A DNA stretch of 64,000 nt from contig CBDIHP010000043.1 in the NCBI GenBank assembly GCA_965279195.1, forward strand, positions 186,001 through 250,000. The letters run 5' to 3'. Under the pieces are notes generated by a model that saw only the letters and a program-made list of their open reading frames with translations, ran no database searches and had not been told where the DNA came from. The translations under genes were made by a program, and so were the position numbers. How positions within the stretch are numbered: position 1 is the first letter of the stretch; each line of letters begins with the position of its first letter. Shown piece after piece: positions 7,500 to 16,355 of the stretch. The stretch is from CBDIHP01 sp965279195. GTDB taxonomy: Bacteria > Planctomycetota > Planctomycetia > Isosphaerales > Isosphaeraceae.

Positions 7500-9914
7500 G
7501 TGGCCCCTCTCCCGGCCCCGACAGTACTGAAGTCGATCGGCCGCGTCCTCGACGCGTCGGCCCAGCCGTTCCTCGCGCTCGACCTCGACGGCCGGATCGT
7601 CCGGCACAACTCGGCGTTCGCGAACCTCATCGGCAAGGGGGCGTCGGATCGGCTCGGGGCTGGCCTGGAATCGCTGGCCGTCGACTCCGCCCGGGGGCAA
7701 CTGGCCGAGGCGAGGCGGTCGGTGCTGGCCTCGGGCGAGCCCCGGCGGATCGAGGTCGAACTCCAGAGGGTCCAGGGGACGGCGAGGGTCCCGGTCGAGG
7801 TCGGCCTGGAACTCTTCCGGGATGATGAGGGGGCGCCCCAGGGTTACCTCGCCTTCGTGGTGGACGTCTCCGAGCGTCGCCGGGCCGAGAAGGCCCTGCG
7901 CGAGAGCGAGGAGCGGTTCCGCAGGCTCTACGACGAGGCCCCGTTCGGCTACCACGAGCTCGACATCGAGGGCCGGGTCGTCAACATCAACCGGACCGAG
8001 TGCGAGATGCTCGGATACCGCCGCGAGGACATGGTCGGGCGGTCGATCCTCGACTTCGTGGCCGAGGACGAGCGAGAACTGGCCCGCCAGGCGATCGCCG
8101 AGAAGCTGACCGGCAAGCGCCCACTGCGGCCCCTGGAGCGGACCTACGTCACCTCCGGCGGCGGCCGGATCATCGTGGCCATCCAGGAACGCTACCGGCT
8201 CGACTCCGAAGGGCGGATCTCCGGCATCCGCAGCATCCTCCAGGATGTCACCGACCAGAAGCTCACCCAGGCAGCCCTCGTCGCCTCCGAGCGCCGGGCG
8301 CGGGCCCTGTTCGAGGGGATCGAGGACGCCGTCTTCGTCCATGACCTGTCGGGCAAGATCCTCGACGCCAACCCGGCCGCGTGTAAGAGGTTGGGGTACG
8401 CCCGGCACGAGCTGATCGGGCTCAACACCTCGGAACTCGACGCGCCCGATTTCGCCCGGGGGTACGAGGACCGACTCCAGCTCCAGCTCCAGCGCGGGCG
8501 GCTCTCGTTCGAGGGCTGCCACCAGACCCGCGACGGCCGGTTGATCCCGGTCGACATCAACACCTCGACGATCCTGTTCGAGGACGAGCTGGCCGTCCTG
8601 GCCGTGATCCGGGACATCACCGAGCGGAAGGCGCTGGAGGCCGAGCGGGCCCGGTTCGAGCACGCCCAGGTCCTCAACACCCGCGCGATCGAGGCCAAGA
8701 ATCTCGAACTCTCGCGGTCCGAGGCCCGGTATCGCCAGCTCACCGAGGGCTGCCTCGACGCCATCGTCGTCACCGACAGCCGGGGCAACATCGCGCTCTT
8801 CAACCCGGCGGCCGAGCGGGCCTTCGGATACCCGGCGGACGAGGTCCTGGGCCGGCCGTTCAAGTCGCTGATCGTCGAGGGGGCGGGCAAGGCGGGGAAT
8901 GTCGGCCAGACGATCGAGCTGATCGGCCGCCGGAAGTCCGGCGAGTCGTTCCCGATGGAGATGTCCCTGAGCGCGGTCGACATCGAGGGCGAGTCGCAGT
9001 ACATCGGCTCGATCCGCGACCAGACCGAGCGCCAGCGGATGCGTTCGATGCTCGCCCAGTCGGAGAAGCTGGCCTCGATCGGGCTCCTGAGCGCAGGGGT
9101 TGCGCACGAGATCAACAACCCGCTGGCGTTCGTCGCCAACAACCTCGCGGTGCTCGAACGCGACCTCAAGGGGATGCTCGACCTCGTCGAGGCTTACGAG
9201 GCCTGCGGCGAGGTCATCAGGGCCCAGGCGCCCGAGGCGGCGGAGAAGATCGCGGCCATCGCCGACGACCTCGACTGGGCGTATGTCTCGTCGAATTTGG
9301 GCCGGATGCTCTCCCGCACCCGCGAAGGGGTCCAGCGCGTGGCGAGCATCGTCCAGAACCTCCGGAGCCTCGCCAGGACCTCCCCGCCGAAGAAGGAGTC
9401 GGCCCTGTTGACCGACGTGGTGGCCTCGGCGGTCGAGATGATCCAGGGGACGGCGAAGCGGAAGGGCATCGAAATTGTCCAGAATCACATCCCCGGCATC
9501 CGGGTCCCCTGCGTGGCGACGCAGATCAGCCAGGTCGTCCTGAACCTGATGGTCAACGCGATCCAGGCGGTCGAGTCGAATCACGGTAACCTCCACGGGC
9601 AGCACGGTTTAGTCCGCGTCGATTCGGCCGTACGGGGGGACGAGGCGACGATCGAGGTCGCCGACAACGGCTCCGGAATCGCTTCCGAGAACCTCTCCAG
9701 GCTGTTCGACCCGTTCTTCACGACCAAGCCTGTGGGTGAAGGGACGGGGCTCGGCCTGTCGATCAGTCATGGCATCGTTACGGGACACGGCGGCCGGATC
9801 GAGGTCGAGAGCACCCCCGGGCAGGGGACGTGCTTCCGGGTCGTCCTGCCGATCGGCGACGCCCACCACGGCCCCTCCCGCAAACCCACCCCGCCGAGCG
9901 AGGGCCCCTCATGA
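7500..9914 (+). CDS. Multi-PAS soluble sensor histidine kinase
   Basis: 804 aa, GTG start at 7500 preceded by AAAGGGAAGAG. Four PAS/PAC units are visible at about residues 8-130, 137-255, 265-380 and 415-525 (repeated patterns such as GRVVNINRTECEMLGY and GNIALFNPAAERAFGY, each closed by a PAC end like DVTDQK or DITERK). Then a HisKA domain with the phospho-acceptor in AGVAHEINNPLAF (about residue 540) and a HATPase with LMVNAIQAVE, DNGSGI and GTGLGLSIS. No membrane segment is seen, so it should sense a cytosolic signal. Its stop overlaps the next response regulator start (ATGA), which is the likely partner. Confidence 0.93.
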   Translation: MAPLPAPTVLKSIGRVLDASAQPFLALDLDGRIVRHNSAFANLIGKGASDRLGAGLESLAVDSARGQLAEARRSVLASGEPRRIEVELQRVQGTARVPVEVGLELFRDDEGAPQGYLAFVVDVSERRRAEKALRESEERFRRLYDEAPFGYHELDIEGRVVNINRTECEMLGYRREDMVGRSILDFVAEDERELARQAIAEKLTGKRPLRPLERTYVTSGGGRIIVAIQERYRLDSEGRISGIRSILQDVTDQKLTQAALVASERRARALFEGIEDAVFVHDLSGKILDANPAACKRLGYARHELIGLNTSELDAPDFARGYEDRLQLQLQRGRLSFEGCHQTRDGRLIPVDINTSTILFEDELAVLAVIRDITERKALEAERARFEHAQVLNTRAIEAKNLELSRSEARYRQLTEGCLDAIVVTDSRGNIALFNPAAERAFGYPADEVLGRPFKSLIVEGAGKAGNVGQTIELIGRRKSGESFPMEMSLSAVDIEGESQYIGSIRDQTERQRMRSMLAQSEKLASIGLLSAGVAHEINNPLAFVANNLAVLERDLKGMLDLVEAYEACGEVIRAQAPEAAEKIAAIADDLDWAYVSSNLGRMLSRTREGVQRVASIVQNLRSLARTSPPKKESALLTDVVASAVEMIQGTAKRKGIEIVQNHIPGIRVPCVATQISQVVLNLMVNAIQAVESNHGNLHGQHGLVRVDSAVRGDEATIEVADNGSGIASENLSRLFDPFFTTKPVGEGTGLGLSISHGIVTGHGGRIEVESTPGQGTCFRVVLPIGDAHHGPSRKPTPPSEGPS

Positions 9915-10414
9915 CGAGCTCGACCAAGCACTGCCTCCTGATCGTCGACGACGAGCCGGACGTCTGCGACTCGGTGCACGACCTCCTCCGGCGCGAGTTC
10001 CGCGTCCTCAAGGCCCACAGCGGCGAGGAAGGGCTGCGGATCATGCAGGAGGAGGAGGTCCACATCGTCATGACCGACCAGCGGATGCCCCGCAAGACCG
10101 GGGTCGAGCTGCTGACCGATGTCAAGGCGAGGAAGCCCCAGGCGGTCCGGATGCTGTTCACCGGCTTCGCCGACATCGAGTCGATCATCGCGGCCATCAA
10201 CCAGGGGCACATCTACCAGTTCCTCAAGAAGCCCTGGCATCCCGAGGAGCTGATCGACGCGGTGCGGCAGGCGGCCATCGAGTACGACCGCCTGGTCGCA
10301 ACCGAGGAGGAGAGCGAGCGGCTGCGGGGGGAGATCGGCCAGCTCAAGAACCGGGTCAGCCACCTCGAGAACGAGGTCGAGCGGCTCGGCAGCCGGTCCC
10401 AGGGGAATCCTTGA
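9911..10414 (+). CDS. Single-domain response regulator with coiled-coil tail
   Basis: 167 aa. A CheY-like receiver spans residues 1-125 with acidic pair DDEPD, phospho-acceptor Asp in MTDQRMP, switch Thr in LFTGFAD and Lys in FLKKPWH. A charged helical tail (about 130-160; SERLRGEIGQLKNRVSHLENEV) shows heptad-like spacing and probably dimerises. There is no DNA-binding or enzymatic output domain. The ATG overlaps the kinase stop by 4 bp, so the two proteins are probably made in similar amounts and form a cognate pair. The receiver resembles those of RpfG-like regulators. Confidence 0.93.
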   Translation: MTSSTKHCLLIVDDEPDVCDSVHDLLRREFRVLKAHSGEEGLRIMQEEEVHIVMTDQRMPRKTGVELLTDVKARKPQAVRMLFTGFADIESIIAAINQGHIYQFLKKPWHPEELIDAVRQAAIEYDRLVATEEESERLRGEIGQLKNRVSHLENEVERLGSRSQGNP

Positions 10415-10464
10415 ATCGAGCGACTCACCCGCGAGGGATTCCCCGAATCACGCGAGAGGCCGGC

Positions 10465-11706
10465 ATGGCGAATCGGACCCACACCCTGCTCTGCGTCGAC
10501 GACGAGCCCGACGTCCTCGACAGTTTGCGCCACCTGTTCCACCGCCAGTACCGGGTCCTGACCGCCGCCGGGGGCGAGGCCGCGCTCGAGATCCTGCACC
10601 GCGACGACGTCCACGTCATCCTCTCGGATCAGCGGATGCCCGGCATGCCCGGCGACGTCTTCCTCGCTCAGGCCGGGGCGCTCCGGCCCGACACGATCCG
10701 GATGCTCTCGACCGGGTTCGCCGACATCCAGGCCGTCGTGCGGGCCATCAACGAAGGGCGGATCTTCCGCTACATCCTCAAGCCCTGGGACGCCGTCGAG
10801 CTGGAGTACACTGTCCGGCAGGCGGTCGAGCAGTACGAACTCCTCGCCGACCGCAAGCGGCTCATCGCCCAGCTCCAGGACGCCAACGCCCAGCTCACCC
10901 AGGCCAACCAGGAACTCCGCGAGGCCGACCAGCTCAAGACCGCGTTCATCGAGGTCGCCAGCCACGAGTTCAACACGCCGATCACCCTCGTCCAGGGCCT
11001 CAGCCAACTCCTGCTGCTGACGAACCCGGCCCGCGATCCCAAGGAACGCGGCATCGTCGAGCAGATCGCGGCGTCCTCGGCGCAGCTCGGCCGGCTCGTG
11101 TCGAGCGTGCTGACCCTGCTCCAGGACGGCAATTACAAGCCGAACCTCTCCCGCTCGCCGACCCCCCTGGCGCAACTGCTCCGCGAGGCGGCCTCGCAGG
11201 TGGCGCCGTTCGTCGAGCAGAGGCACCTGCGCCTGGACGTGGACCTCGCCGACGACCTCGGCACATTCGAGATCGACGCGGCCAAGATCCAGAACGCGAT
11301 CCTCAACCTGCTGACCAACGCCATCAAGTTCACGCCCGACGGCGGCGAGATCCGGCTCTCGGCCAGGCTCTCGCACCAGGACGAGGCCGAGATCGTGGTG
11401 GCCGACCGGGGCATCGGCATGGAGCCCCGGGCCCTCCGTCGGCTCTTCAGCCCGTTCTTCACCGAGTTCGACCCCGGCCGGCATTCGACCGGCGAGCTGG
11501 GCTTCGAGAAGCGCGGGGTGGGCCTCGGATTGAGCATCGTCCGCCAGTTCGTCGACTGGCACGGCGGCACGGTCCAGGCGGAGAGCGAGTCGGGCCAGGG
11601 GACCTCAGTGTCGATCCGGCTGCCGCGATCCCCGTTCCCTAAACCGGGTTTCGAGGTAGAATATAACGTGCCGGAGCCCCCAACGAGCCGGGATGCGTCG
11701 CCCTGA
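10465..11706 (+). CDS. Receiver-histidine kinase hybrid
   Basis: 413 aa from the ATG at 10465 (GAGAGG just upstream). N-terminal receiver, residues 1-125: DDEPDV, phospho-Asp in LSDQRMP, Thr in LSTGFAD, Lys in ILKPWD. A coiled coil (about 130-165) leads to a HisKA domain with ASHEFNTPITLVQG (His near residue 170) and a HATPase with LLTNAIKF, DRGIGM and GVGLGLSIVRQF. The REC-first order is typical of soluble kinases that take input from another phosphorylated protein. With the upstream kinase/regulator pair this suggests a multistep relay. The reading frame is open far upstream into other genes but that part is not coding. Confidence 0.92.
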   Translation: MANRTHTLLCVDDEPDVLDSLRHLFHRQYRVLTAAGGEAALEILHRDDVHVILSDQRMPGMPGDVFLAQAGALRPDTIRMLSTGFADIQAVVRAINEGRIFRYILKPWDAVELEYTVRQAVEQYELLADRKRLIAQLQDANAQLTQANQELREADQLKTAFIEVASHEFNTPITLVQGLSQLLLLTNPARDPKERGIVEQIAASSAQLGRLVSSVLTLLQDGNYKPNLSRSPTPLAQLLREAASQVAPFVEQRHLRLDVDLADDLGTFEIDAAKIQNAILNLLTNAIKFTPDGGEIRLSARLSHQDEAEIVVADRGIGMEPRALRRLFSPFFTEFDPGRHSTGELGFEKRGVGLGLSIVRQFVDWHGGTVQAESESGQGTSVSIRLPRSPFPKPGFEVEYNVPEPPTSRDASP

Positions 11707-11773
11707 CCGACGCTCCTCGGAGCGCCACTCTCCTCCGTTCCGGCCGGAGCGCCCCGACTGCAAGGATTTCGGG

Positions 11774-12553
11774 ATGCCGACCGCCCTGATCGTCGAGGAC
11801 GAACCCGAGGCCAATCAGCTCCTCGCGATGCTCGTGCAGCTCCGCGGGTACGAGACCGAGTCGGCCTTCACCGGCGGCGAGGCCCTGCGCAAGATCGACG
11901 CGGCCCGCCCCGACATCGTCTTCCTCGACCTCATGCTCCCGGACATCAACGGCTACGACGTCTGCAAGACGGTCAAGAGCCGGCGCGAGACCAGCGGCGT
12001 GCCGATCGTCATGGTCACCGCGCGGCTCGCCTCCGAGAACCGGGTCCTGGGCTTCCGCGCCGGGGCCGAGGACTACATCCCCAAGCCCTACACGCCCGAC
12101 CAGATCTTCCAGGCGATGACGGATGCCCGGGACTGGAACCGCCGGCTCCGCGACCGGCCGGGCGTCCATTGCGACATCGTCGTGGATACCCGGGCCGACT
12201 TCGCCCACCTCAAGGCCCTCTCCCACCTCCGCGGCCTGATCCTCGAACGGACCCCCTTGCATCAGGATGCCGTCCGGGCCCTGGGCCAGTGCCTCGTCGA
12301 GCTGAGCCAGCGGGCCATCGAGTTCGGCCGGAAGTGCGGGGGCGGCGAGGTGGCCGCGATCCGCGTCCAGGACCGCGACGACCGCCTGGAAGTCGTCGTC
12401 GACGACCGGGCCGAGTGGCTGTCTCAGGACCCGCCGGGGCGGGCCGAGGGGCTCGGGCAGATCCTGGCGAAGGGGCCGTTCGCCGAGATCGCGTTCGCCC
12501 CCGAATCCGGCCGATTGACCCTCATCTGCCCCTTCCGCGAGGTCGCCGCCTGA
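11774..12553 (+). CDS. Response regulator with possible degenerate GHKL-like C-terminal domain
   Basis: 259 aa. Receiver at residues 1-120 (EDEPE, phospho-Asp in FLDLMLPD, Thr in MVTARL, Lys in IPKPYTP). The C-terminal half (about 130-259) has LGQCLVELSQRAIEFGRKCGG followed by a DRLEVVVDDRAEW strand-loop. This recalls the N-box and G1 region of anti-sigma/HATPase_c_2 folds but lacks a convincing ATP lid, so the assignment is tentative. It lies 67 bp after the hybrid kinase and 31 bp before the helical protein, inside the same gene run. Confidence 0.88.
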   Translation: MPTALIVEDEPEANQLLAMLVQLRGYETESAFTGGEALRKIDAARPDIVFLDLMLPDINGYDVCKTVKSRRETSGVPIVMVTARLASENRVLGFRAGAEDYIPKPYTPDQIFQAMTDARDWNRRLRDRPGVHCDIVVDTRADFAHLKALSHLRGLILERTPLHQDAVRALGQCLVELSQRAIEFGRKCGGGEVAAIRVQDRDDRLEVVVDDRAEWLSQDPPGRAEGLGQILAKGPFAEIAFAPESGRLTLICPFREVAA

Positions 12554-12584
12554 CCTGCGCGGGCTGGCAACGGAGCCGCGATCG

Positions 12585-13553
12585 GTGTCCTCCCCCAACT
12601 CGTCGATCGCCGAGCGGAACTTCCTCCTCGCCCTGCGAGCCTGGGGCGGCATCGACCCCGCCGACGCCTTCCGACGTCTCGACCCCTCCTCCCTCGACCG
12701 CCTCAACGACGCCTGGGAACTGGCCGATGACCTGGGTCATGGGCCCGAAACCGCCAGGCACCGGCTCAGGGACTCGCACCACGCCGCCCTCCGCGTCAGC
12801 CTCCGCCGCGTCCATCCGACCTGGCTCGTCCGGGCCCTCCAGAAGGAATCCCCCGCCGTCCAGCGCCGGGTGATCAAGGAACTCGCCCCCAACCTCGCCG
12901 GGATCGTCGCCCCCCGGCTGGGCGTGGGCGCGGCCGACCTGCACGACGACCACGCCCCCGACCTCAACGCCGTCGACTGGCTCTGCACCCTCTGGACCGA
13001 ACGCCTGGTCGGCGACGTCGAGGCCCGCGACGACGACCCGCCCGCCCTCCTGGCCCTGACCCACCTCCGGCCCACGCACCTGCTCCGGCTGATCCAGGCC
13101 GTCGGCCTCGTCAAGCGGGCCTATGCCTGCGAATCCCAGCCGCCTGTGGTGGAACGGCTCGACCGGGCACTCCTGACCCCGAGGACCCGCGCCCGGCTGC
13201 TCACCCTCCGCGAGAAGGTCGGCCACCCCGACGCCAAGCTCGTGAAGGTCGCCCGGGGCGACGTGCTCTCGCTGCTCGACGACGAAACCGACGCACGGGG
13301 ATTCCGGCGGTTCCACGAAAACCTGGGAACGGTGACCGTCGGGCGGCTGCTCACCACGGTGGACCCCGCCCGGGTGCGCTGGGCACTCCAGCACCTGCCG
13401 TATCCGGCCGTGAGGCCGATCCGCTCGCGGATCCCGACGAACGTCCACTCGAAGTCGCTCCTGGCGTGGGAGGCGCGTATCTTCCGGCTCGCTGCGGAGC
13501 TGCTGACCGCCGAGGGCGTCCTGCCGGACGACGCCGGGGGAGGTCCCTCATGA
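12585..13553 (+). CDS. Unknown helical protein paired with a FliM/SctQ-like protein
   Basis: 322 aa from a GTG start. No signal peptide or membrane segment. The sequence is almost wholly helical and contains repeated helix pairs of the kind HPTWLVRALQKESPAVQRRVIKELAP (about residue 80) and LRPTHLLRLIQAVGLVKRA (about 165), loosely like the armadillo-type helices of FliG, with a C-terminal helical segment. I do not recognise a named family. Its stop overlaps the start of the SpoA-domain gene (ATGA), and in flagella and type III secretion FliM/SctQ binds FliG or SctK, so a FliG- or SctK-like role is a reasonable but unproven guess. Confidence 0.72.
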   Translation: MSSPNSSIAERNFLLALRAWGGIDPADAFRRLDPSSLDRLNDAWELADDLGHGPETARHRLRDSHHAALRVSLRRVHPTWLVRALQKESPAVQRRVIKELAPNLAGIVAPRLGVGAADLHDDHAPDLNAVDWLCTLWTERLVGDVEARDDDPPALLALTHLRPTHLLRLIQAVGLVKRAYACESQPPVVERLDRALLTPRTRARLLTLREKVGHPDAKLVKVARGDVLSLLDDETDARGFRRFHENLGTVTVGRLLTTVDPARVRWALQHLPYPAVRPIRSRIPTNVHSKSLLAWEARIFRLAAELLTAEGVLPDDAGGGPS

Positions 13554-14794
13554 TGCCGCCCGGTCGCCGTTTCAACGTCCACGAGGACGACGACTTCGAA
13601 GCCGCCTCGCTCGTCGAGATGACGGCCCTGGAGCCCGCCGCCACGGAGGACGCCGGGCCGCTCGGCCTGCTCACGGTCCTCGACCGCCGGCAGGTGCAGG
13701 TGGGATCCCGCCTGAACGCCTCGGGCAAGGTGGCAAAGCTCCGCGACGCGATCCCCGCCCTGCCCGAGGCCCTGAGTTCCCACCTCCGGGTCGAGCGGTT
13801 CGAGGTCATCTGGCGCGCGGCGGGCCTGGCACGCCCGGGAGCCGTCGCCCACTGGAACTGGCCGCGATACTCGACCCGCGTCGGCCTGGGGATCGAAACC
13901 TCGCTGGCCCACGCGGTCGTCGACCACCTCCTCGGGTTCTCGCGGTTTCCGGCCGAGGGGCGGTTGCAGGTCACGCCGGTCGAGTGGGGCATCCTGACGT
14001 ATCTCGCCACCCGGATCCTGGCCCGGCTGGACCTCCAGCCCGGCTCGCTCGGGCCCTATGACCTGGTTCTCGATCGCCTCGGCCCCGACCCGTTCGACAT
14101 CCGCGACCTCGGCCCGATCGCCACGCTCGTCTGGACCATCCGCGTCGGCAGGACGGCCGGATCGGTGCGGCTCTGGGTGCCCGAGTCGCTCGTCGCCGAG
14201 TGGCTCGTCGCCGAGCCCACGCTGAACTCGACCGAGTTCCGAAACGTCCACCGTTTCTTCGACCTGGAATCCGTCTGGCGGGCCGAGGCGGGCACCATCG
14301 ACATGCCCCGGGGGCTCGCCCGCCTCCGAAGGGGCATGGCCCTGCCGCTCCACGGCACCGCGCTCGGCGGATCGCTCGACCGGCTGGTCGGCGACCTCCA
14401 GGTCGTGTCGGACGCATCCGACTGCCGTTATGTCTACCACGCCCAGCCCGATCCGGATTCCGTCGGGGCGCGGGTCGTCCTGATGTCGAGGCTCCAGAAA
14501 GTCCCCAGGCCCCGGGAGGCCCTCCCCGTGTCCAGCGCCACGCCGCCGCCGCCCGAATCCGGCTCCAGCCCGATCGCACCGACCGATGTCCCGGTCACGC
14601 TGGTCGTCGAACTCGGCCGCCTGAACCTGCCGCTCCGCCGCCTCGCGGACCTCCGACCCGGCGACGTCCTCGAACTCGGTCGCCACGCCCGTGAGCCCGT
14701 CGAACTGACCTCCGGAGGCCGCCTCATCGCCCGGGGCGAACTCGTCCAGATCGACACCGAACTCGGACTCCGCGTGACCAACGTCTTCCTGTGA
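13550..14794 (+). CDS. FliM/FliN/SctQ-like protein with C-terminal SpoA domain
   Basis: 414 aa. Residues about 348-414 form a SpoA (FliN/SctQ C-ring) domain: VTLVVELGRLNLPLRRLADLRPGD..., ending RGELVQIDTELGLRVTNVF. The middle (about 90-250) has the FliM/SctQ pattern of an ALxxxLVDHLLGF helix, then LTPxE-type VTPVEWGILTYLATRILARL. A Pro-rich linker (about 320-345) joins them. So one chain seems to carry FliM-middle plus FliN parts, as SctQ does. Such proteins build the cytosolic ring of flagella or type III secretion systems. No other flagellar or T3SS gene is in the window. The gene is coupled to the upstream helical protein and follows the phosphorelay. Confidence 0.82.
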   Translation: MMPPGRRFNVHEDDDFEAASLVEMTALEPAATEDAGPLGLLTVLDRRQVQVGSRLNASGKVAKLRDAIPALPEALSSHLRVERFEVIWRAAGLARPGAVAHWNWPRYSTRVGLGIETSLAHAVVDHLLGFSRFPAEGRLQVTPVEWGILTYLATRILARLDLQPGSLGPYDLVLDRLGPDPFDIRDLGPIATLVWTIRVGRTAGSVRLWVPESLVAEWLVAEPTLNSTEFRNVHRFFDLESVWRAEAGTIDMPRGLARLRRGMALPLHGTALGGSLDRLVGDLQVVSDASDCRYVYHAQPDPDSVGARVVLMSRLQKVPRPREALPVSSATPPPPESGSSPIAPTDVPVTLVVELGRLNLPLRRLADLRPGDVLELGRHAREPVELTSGGRLIARGELVQIDTELGLRVTNVFL

Positions 14795-14816
14795 GTTGCA
14801 GCCACGGAGCCACATC

Positions 14817-16172
14817 ATGCGAGCCTTCCGCGGTATGGCGATCTTGCTGGCGATGCCGAGCCTTGCCCTCGCGCAAGAGGTCACGATCGAGAACGCCTCG
14901 CCGGTGGTGGTGAGGACCGTCCCGGCGGCGGGGGCGTCGGACGTGGACCCGAAGACGACCGAGATCCGGGTCACGTTCAGCAAGCCGATGGCCGACCAGA
15001 CGTGGTCGGTGGTGAAGGCGTCCGCGAGGACGATGCCGCCGGTCCCCGGCAAGCCCCGCTACGACAAGGACGGCACGACCTGGACCCTGCCGGTCAAGCT
15101 CGAACCGGGCCGCGACTACGCGCTCTGGCTCAACACAGACCAGTTCCGCAACTTCAAGGACCGCTCGGGCAAGCCGGCCGTGCCCTACCTCCTGACGTTC
15201 CGCACCAGCGGCCCGCGAGCGGCGTCAAGCGTTGAGACGAAGCCGGATTTCGGCAAGGTCTATGACGCCCTCTGCGACGACATGGCTCGCCACTACAGCT
15301 ACTTCGCCCTCAAGCAAATCGACTGGCCCGCCTTGCGTGCCCGCTACCGCGAGAGGGCGGCCGGGGCGGAGGACCGCGACGCCTTCCTGGCGGTCCTGAC
15401 CGAGATGCTCGGCAACCTCAGGGATGGGCATGTCTGGATCAAGTCCTACGGCGAGATCCGGCCGACCCATCGGTTCCCGAAGGACGAGGATCGGACCGAC
15501 CGCCTGGCCCGGATCCGTGCACTCGACTCGCCCAGGCGGCTCGGCGGGTTCGTGGCGCTCGGGACGGTCGGGCCGGAGCACTTCGGCGCGATCGTGATGG
15601 TCCGTCAGAGCCTGGCGACGCCCGACGCGGTGAAGGAGGTCGTCGAGTTCATCGGGGAGCACGCCGACGCCCCGGGGTTCCTGATCGACCTCCGAGACGC
15701 CAACGGCGGCAACGAATTGCTGGCCATGACGATCGCCTCGTGCTTCTGCGAGGCGCCGACGATCTACGCCGGCAGCCGGTTCCGCAACGGCCCGAAGCCG
15801 GAGGATTTCGGGATGAAGATCCCGCGCCTCCTGCCGGCCAGGACTTCGGGCAAGGCCTACACCAAGCCGGTCGTGGTCCTGATCGGGCCCGGCTGCGTGT
15901 CGAGCGGCGAGGGGTTCGCGAAGATGCTCAAGTCCCTGCCCAACGTCACCCTCGTCGGTCGCAACACCCGGGGCTCCAGCGGCAACCCGAGCCCGTTCCC
16001 GCTGGAAGGGCTCGACGCCGAGGTCTGGTACTCGCGCTGGGTCGACCTGCTCCCCGACGGCACGCCCGTCGAGGGCAAAGGCATCGCGCCGCAGATCCGC
16101 TTCGACGCGTCCGAGCCCGGCCGCGACCTCGCCTGGGAGAAGGCGCTGGCGGTCCTGCGGGAGAAGAGCTGA
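14817..16172 (+). CDS. Secreted S41-family peptidase with Ig-like N-terminal domain
   Basis: 451 aa from the ATG at 14817. A signal peptide (MAILLAMPSLALAQ) is followed by a bacterial Ig-like (Big_5) domain at about residues 25-125 (VRTVPAAGASDVDPKTTEIRVTFSKPM). The tail-specific protease region follows: a helical N-part with LRDGHVWIK and the core FLIDLRDANGGN, TSGKAYTKPVVVLIGPGCVSSGEGF with the probable catalytic Ser, and GxSGNPSPFPLEG near the C-terminus. It is predicted to act in the periplasm or outside. It lies 22 bp after the SpoA-domain gene, so it may share its transcript, although its function looks unrelated. Confidence 0.88.
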   Translation: MRAFRGMAILLAMPSLALAQEVTIENASPVVVRTVPAAGASDVDPKTTEIRVTFSKPMADQTWSVVKASARTMPPVPGKPRYDKDGTTWTLPVKLEPGRDYALWLNTDQFRNFKDRSGKPAVPYLLTFRTSGPRAASSVETKPDFGKVYDALCDDMARHYSYFALKQIDWPALRARYRERAAGAEDRDAFLAVLTEMLGNLRDGHVWIKSYGEIRPTHRFPKDEDRTDRLARIRALDSPRRLGGFVALGTVGPEHFGAIVMVRQSLATPDAVKEVVEFIGEHADAPGFLIDLRDANGGNELLAMTIASCFCEAPTIYAGSRFRNGPKPEDFGMKIPRLLPARTSGKAYTKPVVVLIGPGCVSSGEGFAKMLKSLPNVTLVGRNTRGSSGNPSPFPLEGLDAEVWYSRWVDLLPDGTPVEGKGIAPQIRFDASEPGRDLAWEKALAVLREKS

Positions 16173-16176
16173 ACCA

Positions 16177-16354
16177 CCCCGGAGCGAGTAAGCTCGCTTC
16201 CGCCCTGTTCCCGCGGCGCTTGCTCCGCGTCCGGAGTCGATGGGATCGGGTGTGACTTCCCATCTTCCAGTTCATCGCAATGCTGGCTCAACCGGCTGTG
16301 CTCGGGGAGCAAGCTCACCGAAAACCGAGCGGAAGCAAGCGTCCGCACTCCGGG
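16177..16354. repeat. Dispersed palindromic intergenic repeat, copy 2
   Basis: It fills the gap between two convergent genes. It starts CCCCGGAGCGAGTAAGCTCG, continues with CTTCCGCCCTGTTCCCGCGG and CGCTTGCTCCGCGTCCGGAG, and ends with GTCCGCACTCCGGGT. This matches the ends and internal blocks of the element at 4609-4753 but with a longer, diverged centre. It may act as a bidirectional terminator here. There is no coding capacity. Confidence 0.7.
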
Positions 16355-16355
16355 T

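Noticed and set aside
7347..9605. 752-codon open frame on the minus strand
   Set aside because: Antisense to the PAS histidine kinase; no domain seen.
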